Counted from the stretch's first letter, positions 38,109 to 49,920 are shown. The stretch is DNA of 64,000 nucleotides from Fratercula arctica (GCA_947846985.1 CANTUZ010000020.1:4169959-4233958); one strand, 5' to 3'. Notes: a model not told the origin generated them from the sequence alone. A program made the numbers and translations.

Positions 38109-41100
38109 TCATGGCCAGTTGCAGCAGTTGCAGCTGGTATCAAAGACGAGGCCGTTCTGGCAGCTCTGCTTGAAGGTTTCACCATTAATGCAGTTGTAGA
38201 AGCTGCTTTTGTTGGTTGGATCTGCGTAGATGCCGTTGGCCTTGCCAGCACAGAAACCGCTCCCACCAGAGGCACCACCTGAGCCCCCGCTCCCACTTCC
38301 ACCTCCTTGGTTAGGAGCTTCAGTGACTGGAGGGTTGGGGTGAGCCGGAGGCACACAGGCTGAAATAAAAGCAGGAAAGGACTTATTTTTGTGTTGACAG
38401 TCTCTCAGCCCTCCCCTCCCTCTCTAGGCCCTTTAGTGGTGGGGTCAGCTATTAAAGGGTGCTCCCCCAAAGTCTGGCCTGGGTCACACCAGACGTTTGC
38501 ACTATCTGGACCCAGGTCCAAGTTACAATCTCCCTCTTTTATCCTGGAGGATGTAGAGGAAAGGAATCTTTCCAGGGCAATCTCTAGGTGTGCCTTCTGC
38601 AGAAAGTCTTTGTCCACCAAGGCTCCAGAGATTAAGGCTCGTGGGTGTCTGGAGCCCTGCGTGAGCAGCAAAGTTGGGAGTCCCCTTGGAAAAGCACACG
38701 CTACTCACCGCTGTTTTGCAGACCAAGACCATTCTTCAGGGTGGTGATCAGGGGATATTTGCCTGCCTTGCAGAAAGTGCCAGTGAAGTCATCCAGATCA
38801 ATGGTCCACACCATAGCACCTCCAAAATTGTTCTTCTTCAGCCAGTCAACCTGTTCAGTGCCGGGGAGAGATCCCCATTAGTCCGGGGACCTGCTACTGC
38901 AGAAGGCCTCCTGCCTTATTATTAGCGCAGCCACACATCCCACCATACCTTGATGTTGAAGCTCTTGATGTTGTCATAGCCAACCCATTCGCTGCCTTTG
39001 TAAGCGTAGGGCACGTCCTGGGGGGCATCCCAAGCCTGGGTGGCTCCAGAGTCCAGGAATGTGCAGATCTAGGAAAAAGATGGGAGAAGTAGAAGTTAGC
39101 AAGTGCCCTAAAAAAGGGGCAGCTGGCATGTTCCATGGCTGCCTGGGCTAAATATTCCTTGCTGGGTAGCTTGAAGTGTTGTTTGCGTTCTTGGCGGCTT
39201 AGGTGTGTAGGAGCACACATACCTCGTAGTAAGCCAGGAATCCAGCCTCCTTTGTGTAAGGTCCAGCTGGCCCAGGTCCTGATGTTGGTGCCCCAACAGC
39301 AGTGTTAGATGGGTTTTGGAGGTTGAAGCTACGTCCATAGGTTGGGAATCCAACAAGGAGCTTCTCGGCTGGGGCACCATTGTTCTTCCAATAGTTCATA
39401 GCATATTCCTATAAAAAAACAATCAAAGTTCAAGTCTATGCCAGGATTTGTAGGCAGGAATATGACCTCTGTGGAAGAGGTTCCCTAAATATACTTACAA
39501 CACTGAGTTGGCTGTTACTGCCGCGGTGCAGAGGGCTGTTCTCCCCAGTGAATCCATCCCAGGAGCCGTGGAAGTCATAACTCATCACATGGATGTAGTC
39601 CAAGTACCTGTGGAGAACATCGCACACATCTGTCTACTGGCCTGCTCAGTCACCCAGACCCGATTGTTCCCGTAGTGCTGGCCGATTACCCCACCGCATC
39701 CCTGGCCATGTCCCCACTTTCTGCAAATCTGGGTTCTTCAAGACCTTTCTTGAGCTGGCCTTGGAAGTGCTGGAGCCAATTCTCTCCTCCAGTGGAGGGG
39801 GGCAGAGGTCAAGGCAGAGTGGGAATTGCGCTGGTATTCTGGGAACTGAGAGATGTTCCCCGATGGCACTGAGTGGCTGGAGCCAGCCTGTTGTTCCACT
39901 TCCCTGACTGAGGTGTCCCCTTTCCCACCAAACCAGCATCACTCTCATAGTGTTGTTGCCTTATGCAAAAGAGTAGGGACCCCACATGCAGTGAGGTTGG
40001 TTCCTGTCAGACAGTGTCAGAGTTTCCCTTAACCACTTGAAGGAAGTCACAGAAATGAGACCTGGGGGGTTGCTACTCACTTCCCAAGCTCAGGAATCTC
40101 GTAGCCAGCCTGAATGGTGGAAACTCCTGCAGCAACAGCAGCGGTGACCATGAGACGGGGCTTGTTGACCTGTTTGGCTTCCTGCTCAAAGGCTGCCACC
40201 ATTTCCTGAGGGATGCCAAGAAACAGGTCTCACCGTGGACTCTCTGGCCTGAGGCTTTGCATCTGCCCAGGGCTCTGTCCAGAGCTGTGCAGAGCAGAGG
40301 TCTTGACCAAACCCTTGTGTTTGAACCTACCTTAACGAGGACGGTAAAGAGAGTCTTGTCCTGAGGTGGGCTGCCCCTGGACCCAGGGTATTCCCAGTCA
40401 AGGTCCAGCCCATCAAATTGATGCTGGCGCAGGAATTTGATGACGGACTTGATGAAGGTCTGGCGGTTCTGAGGTGTGGAAACCATTGTGGAGAACCTAT
40501 GGAAGCAGAGCAGGAGAGAGTTAGGGTTTGGTTGGTGCCTCTTCGGCCCCCTCCCTCCCTTTCCAGTGTGCCGTGTTGGGAAGGAGGTGATTTGAACTTA
40601 ACCTGGCTGTCCCGAAAGTCCATCCTCCAATCGCCAGGAGGGTCTTCAGATTTCTGTTCCTGGAAAGAGAGGGATAGGAACATGTTTTATGGCAAGTAAC
40701 TGTGCGGTGTAGCTGCCTTTGTAGGCTGTGGTGTGACAGTGGTGATCTCATGGTGTGACACCCAAAGACCAAGTCAATAGGGCACGGAGTCACTGTCACC
40801 ATCCTCAAAGGAGAGGTGCTGGCAGGCTGCCCTGCCCTGCCCTGCCCTGCCCTGCCCTGCCCTGCCCTGCCCTGCCCTGCCCTCCCCATCACTTTCTGCC
40901 CCTTCTCCTTGGCATCCCTCAACCGTGGGTGGTGCTGGCACTGAGCAGAGAACAGCTGCTGGCAGGACCTGAGAGGGAGAACCAGTGAAGCCCTTTGCTC
41001 TCGGTACGTACTGGTTCTTCAAGCCATTGAAGGATTTGTAAAGGGTCTCGTCGTTCCATTCATAAGTGGTGATCTCGTTGTTGTTCATCCCAGCAAAGGC

Positions 41101-42627
41101 GTAGATCAGATGGTCGCACAGGCACGGGTCGATGTTGTCAGGCATGAATTTTCCCAGGCCGGGCCTGTACTGGGCCCAGTTGGTGAAGTAACATGACAGC
41201 ACATAGGCAGTGCCTGCAGAGAAACAGAGGAAGTGGGGTACATTTGGACTGCATTGAAGTGATGTTAGTAACTTGAGGCTGAGTACCCGAACTAGATCTG
41301 CTCAGCAATGATTGGGCAGTGTTTCCCTGCAGGCTAAGGAGTTCAGAGAAAGTGAAGTAGGGTTGGTCATCCCCCTGTCTCCCCTAGGATCGTATTGCAT
41401 TTCTTTCCTTCCTCCTTTGTTTCAGTAGATGAGTGGGTCTAGGAGCCTCCTGCACCCTGAAACTCTTGAATCAGGGTGGTTTTGAGTGCTGGGTCTCTTC
41501 CCCAACTGGAACCTTTCTCCTTTGCTGCCATGTAAGGAAGAACAGAGGCAGAAGGGATCTCTGGTGAGGTGCCTGGAAGGTGGGAGGCTCGTCGTGTGTT
41601 TGCCGTGCTGCCTGTTTGACCTGCCTTTGAAAGAATCTGCAAAGACCAAGCTAGTGGCTGAATTTATGCTTCATTCAGGCTGAGCAGGAAGGGGCCTCTA
41701 ACAGGAAGTTTGCATGAAAGAAGGCAAGATATTTGCACTTTAGATTGAGCGTGCCATACTTTGTCACCCTTTTGTCTTCAGAGACACCATTGCTGTGTGC
41801 CTGCCTGCCTCTCCTTCCTCACCCGTGGCTCGTACAAGAATGAGCTAGGAAATCTGTTGTAGTTGTCTGCAGGGGCCATAACTGAAAAGGATTTGTTGGA
41901 GTTGTGTAGGGCAGAAAGCACATACCTATTTGGGCGTTCAGCAGGAGGACCAGACCTTGAAAGAAAAAAGCATGGGATTAGTCTTAGAACTGAGAAAGAA
42001 GGCAATGCCTGAACTAGCAGAAACTCTCTGGTATATATCCTGTAATACCGACAATAAAATTGCTTCCATCGATGGGCCTATTTGTTCTCCTCTTCCTGAG
42101 GATCTGTCTGAACTCAACATAACCTGTCTCCCAGGTCACAATTCATTCTGAGTGAAGGGAGAAACACAGTGGAGCTCATGGTCATAACGGCTCAATGTTC
42201 TGCTGCTACTTTCAGCCAGGGTTATGGAATGAGTGAGCTTCATGCAGGCTGAAATAAGAGAAGCCTTTTGGAATATAGTCTGCTGTGGAGACAGTAGCAG
42301 CCTTTCCATCAGAATGGCCAGCTTTCCTCCTCAGAGCATCTTTCTCTTGGTCCAAGATAACTTTTTCAATTTCATAAAGCAATTCAATCAGGAATTTGCA
42401 CATCCAAAGAAAAAGAAATCAACTCCAAAAGTAGTGCAGCACATAATCATCCCAAAAGGAACTGCTAACTCTTTTCCTTTGACAGTAGTGTGCTGCATTT
42501 TTAATCCCCAAAAATCTACTGTACACCCCCCCAGTATAACAGTGAAAGAGCCCCAAATACTTGTCATAAAGGCAGAGAACTAAGTTTTGAAGCAGGACTT
42601 ACCGGTAAGCAAAGTGAGCTTGGCCAT
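38109..42627 (-). CDS. CHIA: CHIA, acidic chitinase (GH18 + CBM14; 11 coding exons, 470 aa)
   Basis: Minus-strand coding exons: 42603-42627, 41926-41955, 41012-41213, 40603-40659, 40331-40496, 40081-40205, 39499-39607, 39223-39408, 38949-39068, 38709-38850, 38109-38359 (all GT-AG, 1,413 nt with stop). This is a secreted endo-acting chitinase that cleaves beta-1,4-linked GlcNAc chains. The signal peptide is residues 1-21, followed by mature Y22. The GH18 barrel contains the catalytic DGLDLDWE, with D136, D138 and proton donor E140, plus MSYDFHG (D213) and the late-barrel tryptophan in GGAMVW. A Gly/Ser-rich linker (about 405-422) leads to a six-cysteine CBM14 chitin-binding domain ending CNCCNWP (423-470). 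Oddities: five residues are missing after GENSPL relative to human AMCase, and Arg264 sits where human has His269. The closely matched human-type exon phases and N-terminus favour CHIA over CHIT1, but CHIT1-like ancestry cannot be excluded without a tree. The frame is intact and should encode an active enzyme. Confidence 0.95.
40828..40883. repeat. (CCCTG)n pentanucleotide microsatellite in CHIA intron 3
   Basis: About eleven near-perfect copies of the 5-bp unit CCCTG lie within the intron between exons 3 and 4 of CHIA. The purity suggests recent expansion, and it is likely to be length-variable. Confidence 0.95.
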
Positions 42628-42631
42628 CTTT

Positions 42632-42645
42632 GACCAGAACTGGTC
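42632..42645. other. Palindrome at the predicted CHIA transcription start
   Basis: GACCAGAACTGGTC has two 6-bp arms that are exact reverse complements around AA. It lies 5 bases upstream of the CHIA ATG, at the place where a start site about 30 bases from the TATA box would fall. It could be a dimeric factor site or chance. Confidence 0.4.
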
Positions 42646-42666
42646 TGGTGCAGACCGTCTCCCACT

Positions 42667-42672
42667 TTTATA
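42667..42672 (-). promoter_or_regulatory. TATA box of CHIA
   Basis: The minus strand reads GCATATAAAAGTGGGAG. The TATA element is 40-45 bases upstream of the ATG, so transcription would start about 10-15 bases before the start codon unless a non-coding exon lies further up. The strong start context (AAAGATGG) supports the ATG at 42,627. A TATA promoter fits tissue-restricted expression. Confidence 0.65.
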
Positions 42673-42883
42673 TGCTTCTCTCAGTTCCTGCCAGTCTTGC
42701 GTCAACAAAGATGGACAAACATTACAAAAGTTTAGGTAAAGATCACTATCACACAAAAATGATACCAGTACAATGGGCCTTAACACTCCAGCCGGAGACA
42801 TCACCATTATCAGGCTGTGCCATGTCATGGTGCTGCAAGAATAGTGGAAGAACAAATTTAGATGGCTTTTCTTCTTAAATATT

Positions 42884-43306
42884 TTATTTACAGCGATAGG
42901 CTTTGTGTCCACACCGGCGATTACGTAGTGATAGGTGGCTGAGGTGTTCACCTTGTGCTGTCATTGTGTCCGCTCGCAGGTGGCAGGCAGTGCCAGACCA
43001 ATGGTGGTTTACAAGGGTCTTGTCTCCTTGGCTGGGGCAGTCAGCGCAGCAGGGCTGAGGAGGGCTTAGGCTCACAGCAATGGGCTTTTTGGGGGACACA
43101 GGAACTGGGCTCACTTGCTGGAGGCACAGTGTCGGGATGGAGGGGGCTTTGTGATCCGAGCTGTCTCTTGCCCACACCATCTGAGGTGGTGTCACTTCAG
43201 GGAAGCGGAGAGGCTTTCCTGGTGTGCCATCAGTAAAGGAAGCCAAGTCAGCTTCTGCTTTGTCCTTCTCCCACTTGCCAAGGTAATTTTCTTCCGGCAG
43301 AAGCAT
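42884..43306 (-). CDS. Unassigned 140-codon open frame upstream of CHIA
   Basis: A minus-strand frame runs from the ATG at 43,306 (A at -3) to a TAA at 42,884. I do not recognise the product. It starts MLLPEENYLGKWEKDKAEAD, contains a proline-rich middle (VSPVPVSPKKPIAVSLSPP) and several cysteines, and ends RCGHKAYRCK. It has no signal peptide or membrane segment. The stop codon overlaps an AATAAA signal (minus strand, 42,888-42,883). A good splice acceptor (CTCTCTCTTGTAG) lies about 25 bases before the ATG, with an in-frame TAG between them. So it could be the whole coding part of a last exon, lying only about 210 bases from the CHIA TATA box. It may equally be a chance frame in GC-rich DNA. 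Confidence 0.3.
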   Translation of the reverse strand: MLLPEENYLGKWEKDKAEADLASFTDGTPGKPLRFPEVTPPQMVWARDSSDHKAPSIPTLCLQQVSPVPVSPKKPIAVSLSPPQPCCADCPSQGDKTLVNHHWSGTACHLRADTMTAQGEHLSHLSLRNRRCGHKAYRCK

Positions 43307-46300
43307 TATTTCTTGGAGGCACTACAAGCCCTACAAGAGAGAGTCCAGGGACAGAGCATCATGCAGGTGTCATTTCTTCTCACACTTCTTCCCTCCTCTT
43401 TTTGCTCAGCTTTCTGCCAAAGTGAGAGGCCTCTCTGTTGCCAAGCATCCCTGTCTTGCCTTAGCTTTCTGTGAAGCGTCTTTGAGTGAGATTAACTGAA
43501 TTTCTTTTACTCTATAGGAGCTTGTCTCATTTTTTTGTTTTCAGGATGCAATGTCTTTCTTCTAAGCATATTTGAATGGAATTTTTTCAAAGGTGTTTGA
43601 GGTGCTGAAAATTATGTTTTTAATCAGAAGTATCTATCTGCACACTAGGTACTGCCAGCGCTACTGCAAATAGTGGAGTAAGACACAGCGTGCACATGAC
43701 TAGTTGCTCCACACTGAGAGCCATTCTTTAATTCCAGTTAAGATGATGTGAAGGTGAATTTCCAGACGGTCACCCAGACTTGGTTGAACGGGAGCCTGGA
43801 AAACAGCCTCAAAGTTGCCCATATCAGGTGCTGGCACTGAAGTCACTGACCTGCTGCTGAAGTTCATTAGACTTCTAGATTTTGTGTATGGAGTGGATAA
43901 AATATGGTGAATGATGAAAGAGGTTTGTCATAGTGAGGCATGACGCTTGCACAGCCTTGCACCCATCCCATGTGAGAGGTGTCTGACAACTGACTCTCAG
44001 CAAACTCTCTAAAAACTGCTGTTTTCCCCAAAGACCTTAGTCATCCTGACCTTGCTACCCTCGGTGTACACGAGCCATTGCTTTTGGGAGGCTGTTTTGC
44101 TCTCCCTGCCCTTGCTATGGAGATTCCACAGGCAGGTCAGTGTGGAAGGCTAAACTGGGCAGAAATGTGAAGGTCAATGCAATGGCGGCGTGTGTTTTGG
44201 AGAACCCACTGCTAACCCTTATCTGGATGCAGAGGTATGGGTATCAGTCTTCTGGTACAGGGAGATTGGAGCTGACAGCCGATAGGGGCATTTGTGCTGG
44301 TGGCAGCGTCACAACAGCCAAGGTTCATGTTAGCCATGCGGAGACCTCTATTAGTTAGATGGGCCCTTGGCTAGGTATATGTATCTGAAAGCTCCGGCTT
44401 TGGGTTTCCAAGTGAAGGGAGGCTGCTTTCTATCACGTTGGCAGTGCAAAGATGCTGTTGAGCTCACATAAATGCATTCTGGGTTTGGGTGTGAGAAGCT
44501 GCGGGATTTTGCCAAAAAAACCCCCACCTGCAGAGAGCTACGCGTGTTTTGGGCTGCTGCTCTGATGTTCCTCACTGCAGGCAGACAATGTCCTACCTCC
44601 ACTGAGACAATCTGTTGCCAGTATGTTTTTTCTTAGTGTGGAGTGGTGTTCTTGGAAATTCCTTGGGAATTTTCCTATGGGGATTTACCCCAGGTATGTC
44701 TGCATATAAGTCTATATGTAGCGCCTATGTGTTAAGTAGCAGGGAGAAACAATATTTTTTGGAGTAATATAGATTACTGTAGGAGCAAGTATGGTCATTG
44801 CTATCTTTTATGTTGTCAGACTTTTTTCTCTTTAATGGTTGTTACTTTTCTAGCTCTGGAGCCTTTTTCTGTCATCAGTATTCACAAATTGTTAGTATGA
44901 ACAATAGGAACGTATTCAGAATTCCGGAAAGTTTGTTGAATGTAGTTTGCTGAAAGTTTCTGAGGAGGACTCAGGTAATGTTTGGGGGGAAGACATAGAG
45001 GTAAGCTCTTTCTGCCAGCTTGCTACATTTTTCCTTCATCTTTTTGGAGAGTCATGTCATCCTATGCTTAAATTTTCTTTAATCGACTGGAAAAAAGCCG
45101 CTGTGCATGAAGGAAATCATGATGATCAACTTTTTAATGTGAAACGCTTTAAGGTGTTAAGTATGGTCTGGCACTACAGTAAAATGTGACAAACTCTTTC
45201 TTTCAAGGCTATGCACTTGGCTGGGTAGCACTTTCTGCTATGCTCCAAGAGATCTGTATGGGAACTTCATTTCCTTATGAGCTAGAAGGGTTGAATCTCC
45301 TGGGAAATCAGCATGCTCTCTCTCACTTAGCATATAGTACAGCCTTGTCTGATACTAGCAGCATTAGTTGTCAGCTTTTTCATTTTTAACAGCTAGCTTC
45401 ATAAAAAACTCTCTCTCCCAAGGAATCATCTAATTCTGTGAATTAAACAAAGGAAGAAATTAAGTTGAAGGAAGAAGTTTCCCCGCACATGCAGCTTCTT
45501 GATTTGCAATTAAGTGCACCTTGAAAGCACTGCAGCAGGCAAAAGAAAAGCAAAATAAAAGTATTAGCATATAGTTTTAACTAAGGAAAGCATCTTCCTT
45601 CTGCTTTGCAGGAATCTCATAGTTAGTGGCTGGGTACTATCAGCAATTAAAATACCCAACAGTAGGTGTCAATGTTGCTTGCTCTTCCTAACCGCGTAGG
45701 TGGAGTGTTTTTCTAGCAGTCTTCTGATAACATTTCAGGAAGAAATGTACTTGCAGGCCTGAAAGATTAGTTCCTCCTCCTCTTTGTTTATTGACAAATA
45801 GAGATCTGAGATTAACAGGGCGTATTTTGCACTTTCAAATAGAAATTGAATGCTTCATTCTTGCTATAGAAAAATAACCAGGATAACAGCTAAACTTTGC
45901 TCATTTAGTTCCTCCAGAGCTATATAACCTACATAAGATATGACTATCTTAGAGTGAACGAGGAGCTGTTAACGACATCCATCCAAAAACTAACCTAACC
46001 TTGCAACATTTCAGGATGCCTCTTAAGACTTTATTCATTTTGTTGATATGCCCAGGAATCGCATCTCCTATAGAAGAGCCTTGGCAGGGTACTGACAAAT
46101 CTATGCTTTTTGGCTATCTCAAATGTTTAAGTCACCTGCTTGTATGTCTAACAGATAATTTAAGCTCACTTTCTTTCTCTTACACCTTTCCTTACCAGCA
46201 AAGTATTTATTGCAGGGGAAAATGGACTTGAGTAGTCAGTTTAAAGACAGAAACTTTATTTCCCTGGGTCCGTGTTATGTGTGTGCAGTCTCTGCAATAT

Positions 46301-49300
46301 TGTTGGCTTTGGGCGAAGCAGGCCTAAATTGTGTGTGTCCTTGGCATATGTCTCTTATTAATCTGATAGGAAAAGGAGATTTTTGAACCATCTCTGATGT
46401 GTTTATGGTTTCCAAACCTTTCCTTTCTACTGGGCACTTTTTTGCTGTAGAGAAAACCCTGGTTTTCACACTAGCAAGACATGAGACAAAGCAGTCACTC
46501 CACATTATTCACTCCAGTGATAAATGTTACATCCTGACAGCAGTTCAGCAGGTTCTCCTAACAACTGCCTGGGTTTGCTCAAAGCTCAATATACTTGATA
46601 AGCATTTTATCATGAAGATCAGAGCAGTCTTATCTATTCCTTCCTGGCAAACTATGTCTAAATGCAGCCATCTCCATCCTGGACATGGTAAGCAGCTTCA
46701 GACGCCTACCCAATGTTTGATCCTTATGGAGTTCCGTTCATGCTCCAGCGCCTGTAAAAGAGAATGTACTTCTGATGCCAGTACACGTCAATGGCCTATA
46801 CCACAGCCCTGCCCAGACTGGGCTGTGTCAAATATCAAACCTTTGGGAGCAGCGAAAAGCAAGCGGAACAAAATCAACAACCCCTTTGTATGTAAATGCC
46901 TGCAGCAAGAAGTAACTCTTTATTTTCACTTTGCTAAAAGTGAGCGAGCTTTTATGCCACGATCAGGACAACATGATTCAATGGTGGTTATATTTCTTAC
47001 AAGGTCTGAGCTTTCATCTTGCCATCTTGGCAAAAGCTTACCTGCCTGACGGCTTAAAATCTAAAGGAGGAATATCAATGAATCACTGACTGCTACTTTC
47101 AGTTGTGTTGCTTCCAATGCCCAGTCTGGGAGGTGTTAGGAGATAACCTGTTGTCCTGTTCTCCTCCTCTTCCTTTGGTTTCTGCTTTAGACAGACAAAT
47201 GGTGGAGTTTCTTTCTTTCAAAAGCCGTGTGAAAGGTATCAGGAGTCTGGTCATCCTGGACCTAAGGGAATGACTGGGAACACCTCTACCTTCAGCTTTA
47301 ATGTTCTGCATATCCTGAGGTTGGAGTTGAGCCGGAAACAGGGGAAGGAATAGACTCTGCAAGCTGAAACTCGATTAGAAATGCATGAAGCATGTTTAAG
47401 GAGACCTGTCTGGGTCTCCTACCAAAAGCTTTAGTGATATTACTGTTCTCTCAATGGCTTAACAGCTTTTGATAGCTGAGCTCTATTTGGCGGGCTCCTG
47501 ACCTTCTTGGGAAACTGTCCCACTCTATTCAGGAGTCTGACAGAGAATTACGAAAATATGGCCAGTGTCAGTGTTCAAACATGTGAAAATCTGGCGTCAC
47601 ATCCAGTTTGGTATGTATACACTTGCTTAAGTTACTGCCACTATGACCCGATGCCTGTAAATGGAGTCCTGAAAAAGGATCTCTCCTACCTTCAAGTCAT
47701 GTAACCCATGGACATGTCCTTCACTGTGCAGCACACAGAGCTGATAGTGGCTGCTGTAATAGTATCTGCGCAAGGAGGAGATAGCTGGAACACCTATGGG
47801 TCTGACATCTGCTCAGCTGCCTGACTGAGAGCTTTGAGAGTAATTTGGGAGCTTTCCTGTTACAAACCTCCTTCTGTTCTTCTAAACAGATCATTTGGTA
47901 TAGCTGAAAGACTCATGTTGCTGCTGCCATCAGAACTATCCTGTGGGAAGCCCAGGCTGAAGAGCCAGCACCGCTACCTGCAGTGTAACATGGTCTATCC
48001 AGGAGCACATGATGTGCAGGAAATGTCTGGCATCTGTTCTTATTCACATTCACAGCAAGAAGTTAGGAGCTTTAAAGCTTCTTAGATTTCCTCCTCCAAA
48101 AGATAATCACACCATGTAGGTCTTGGGCCGGGACTTTGCACAGACAGGAGTTCAGGGCACTTTGCCTATATAGGACAGCCAGGACAGACTCGTATCTCTC
48201 TGATTCTTATGACACTGGTTCATTTGTTTAAAGGTCTCTATCTTTAAGCCTGCTTTCCCCAGTACTAACTCCTTGTTACGAGGGCTGGATCTGTTCTGCT
48301 TCACGCCACCGTCCTCTGGCATTTCATTTCCCTTCTCTCCACAGCTCATTGAGTGGAACTAAAGATCTGCTGATTTTCAGATACCAACCATTCCCTGCCT
48401 CCCGGGGGAAATTCTTGCCTTCTGCATGTACATTCCCAGAAATATCATCTCTGACTCACTCTGATTACAAAATGCTGCAGCCATTTCCCCAGCTACTTCT
48501 ACAGAGTGTCACCGTTTATTCACCTTTTGTCCCCAGGTATATTTTATAAGGACTTAGAAGAGTTCTTTTCATGAGGAATTTGATGCAGTACTGCAATTGC
48601 CCATTGCATATTCTTTCCTTACAGCACATCTTTCATCTTTCCTTATTCTCTGTTGGCACTAAACTGCTATAATTAGGCGCTGTAAACAGATCTCAAGCTT
48701 CTCTGATGTTGTGAAACACTCAAACTTGATTTCTGACCAGCCTGTTCCTCAAATAAACCTTGACTCTGCACTGCAGGTGTCCTATTAACATTCCCTGGTG
48801 ATCAGGATTGAGGCAATGTGTTCACCAGCTCTCTGTGGTGGTGAACTCCAGTGAACAGGGTGCTCACTGTGGCGAGGAATGGGCTGCAGATCCTTCCACC
48901 TATCCTTGTATCCAAGCATTAGTTCCAAGAATTATTTCCTGGTCTGTCAGCAAGTGAGAACAGGCCTTCAAAAGGGGGCATGTGTGCATAGGATACAGAT
49001 TCACAAATTGCTCGCTTGCACATAAATATCTGTGCCCAAATGCAGGTGTGTGCAGGTGGGCAAAACGTACCGCAAAAAGGTTATATATACATGAATGAAC
49101 ATGCACATGGGTGTTATTTTAGTGAAGGAAATATCACATGAAGAGTGCTTTGTTTCAGCTGCTCTGGATTTTTTCTTTCCTTTCTGTATTTTTATGCACC
49201 TTATGTCATATGCAAATTTTTTATAGTCTGATCTTTTAAAAATTGGATTTATTAAAGCATATAATCTTCAAAAATCCACTTAAGATTGATAATGCATATT

Positions 49301-49575
49301 AGAGCCTAAACTATTATAACCTATTATTTAGAAAAATATCAGCACCAAGCATGCAGATCTTGAACTTCTCAAAGTCAGGATTCAAAGTGGCAGGTTCAAT
49401 CAGGCTGCTCCATGAAACAAGACCTGTTTTCCCCATCCATCTCACCCGGACAATCCCCATTATCTGCAAGGAAAGAACCAGATGCCCTGGATTGTGAGCT
49501 GAGACACAGATTGTGGCTCAGAGTATTGGGTGCTAATCCGTCACCGAACACTGCGGCCATCACAAACAGTGAGGG
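43307..49575. other. Right flank, no gene recognised
   Basis: A largely AT-rich 6 kb stretch. The longest frame (plus strand, 46,399-47,049, 216 codons) has no recognisable domain, no repeat signature and mixed composition. I find no splice-linked partner, so I leave it uncalled. No repeat family is clear. AT-rich words around 49,190-49,340 are unassigned. Confidence 0.5.
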
Positions 49576-49580
49576 TGATA

Positions 49581-49920
49581 GGAGGGAAAAAACCATGGCT
49601 TGTTCTCATGCTCTCTGGGAACCGCTTTCCTCACCCCACAAGTTGTGGGGTGCTGGGCTTTCCTAGCCCCGTCAGCCTCCAACCCACCTCCTCCACTCGA
49701 TGCAACAATGGCACAAGAATCACAAATGTCCAGGGATTGCTCCAGCGGCAAAGGCGCCAGGAGGGAAAACCATGGCTTGTTCTCATGCTCTCTGGGAACC
49801 ACTTTCCTCACCCCACAAGCTGTGGGGCACCAGGCTTTCCTAGCCCTGTTAGCCTCCAACCCACCTCCTCCACTCACTGCGGTGCTGGGCGCAAGAATCG
49901 CAGATGTTCAGGGATTGACA
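49581..49920. repeat. Tandem direct duplication, about 177-bp unit, two copies
   Basis: Copy 1 starts at about 49,581 and copy 2 at about 49,759. Shared blocks include 'ccatggcttgttctcatgct', 'ctctgggaacc', 'tttcctcaccccacaag' and 'cctccaacccacctcctcc'. The two copies differ at roughly one base in ten to fifteen by eye. Frames run through both copies on both strands, which explains the 144- and 161-codon open frames here. I do not recognise the unit as a known family. Confidence 0.85.

Noticed and set aside
46399..47049. 216-codon plus-strand frame
   Set aside because: No recognisable domain, no splice partner, no repeat or retroviral signature, and composition typical of untranslated DNA. 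Probably chance, though comparative data could overturn this.
49385..49405. 'ggttcaatc' word resembling a tRNA B box
   Set aside because: No A box at the right distance and no foldable cloverleaf around it, so no tRNA gene is called.
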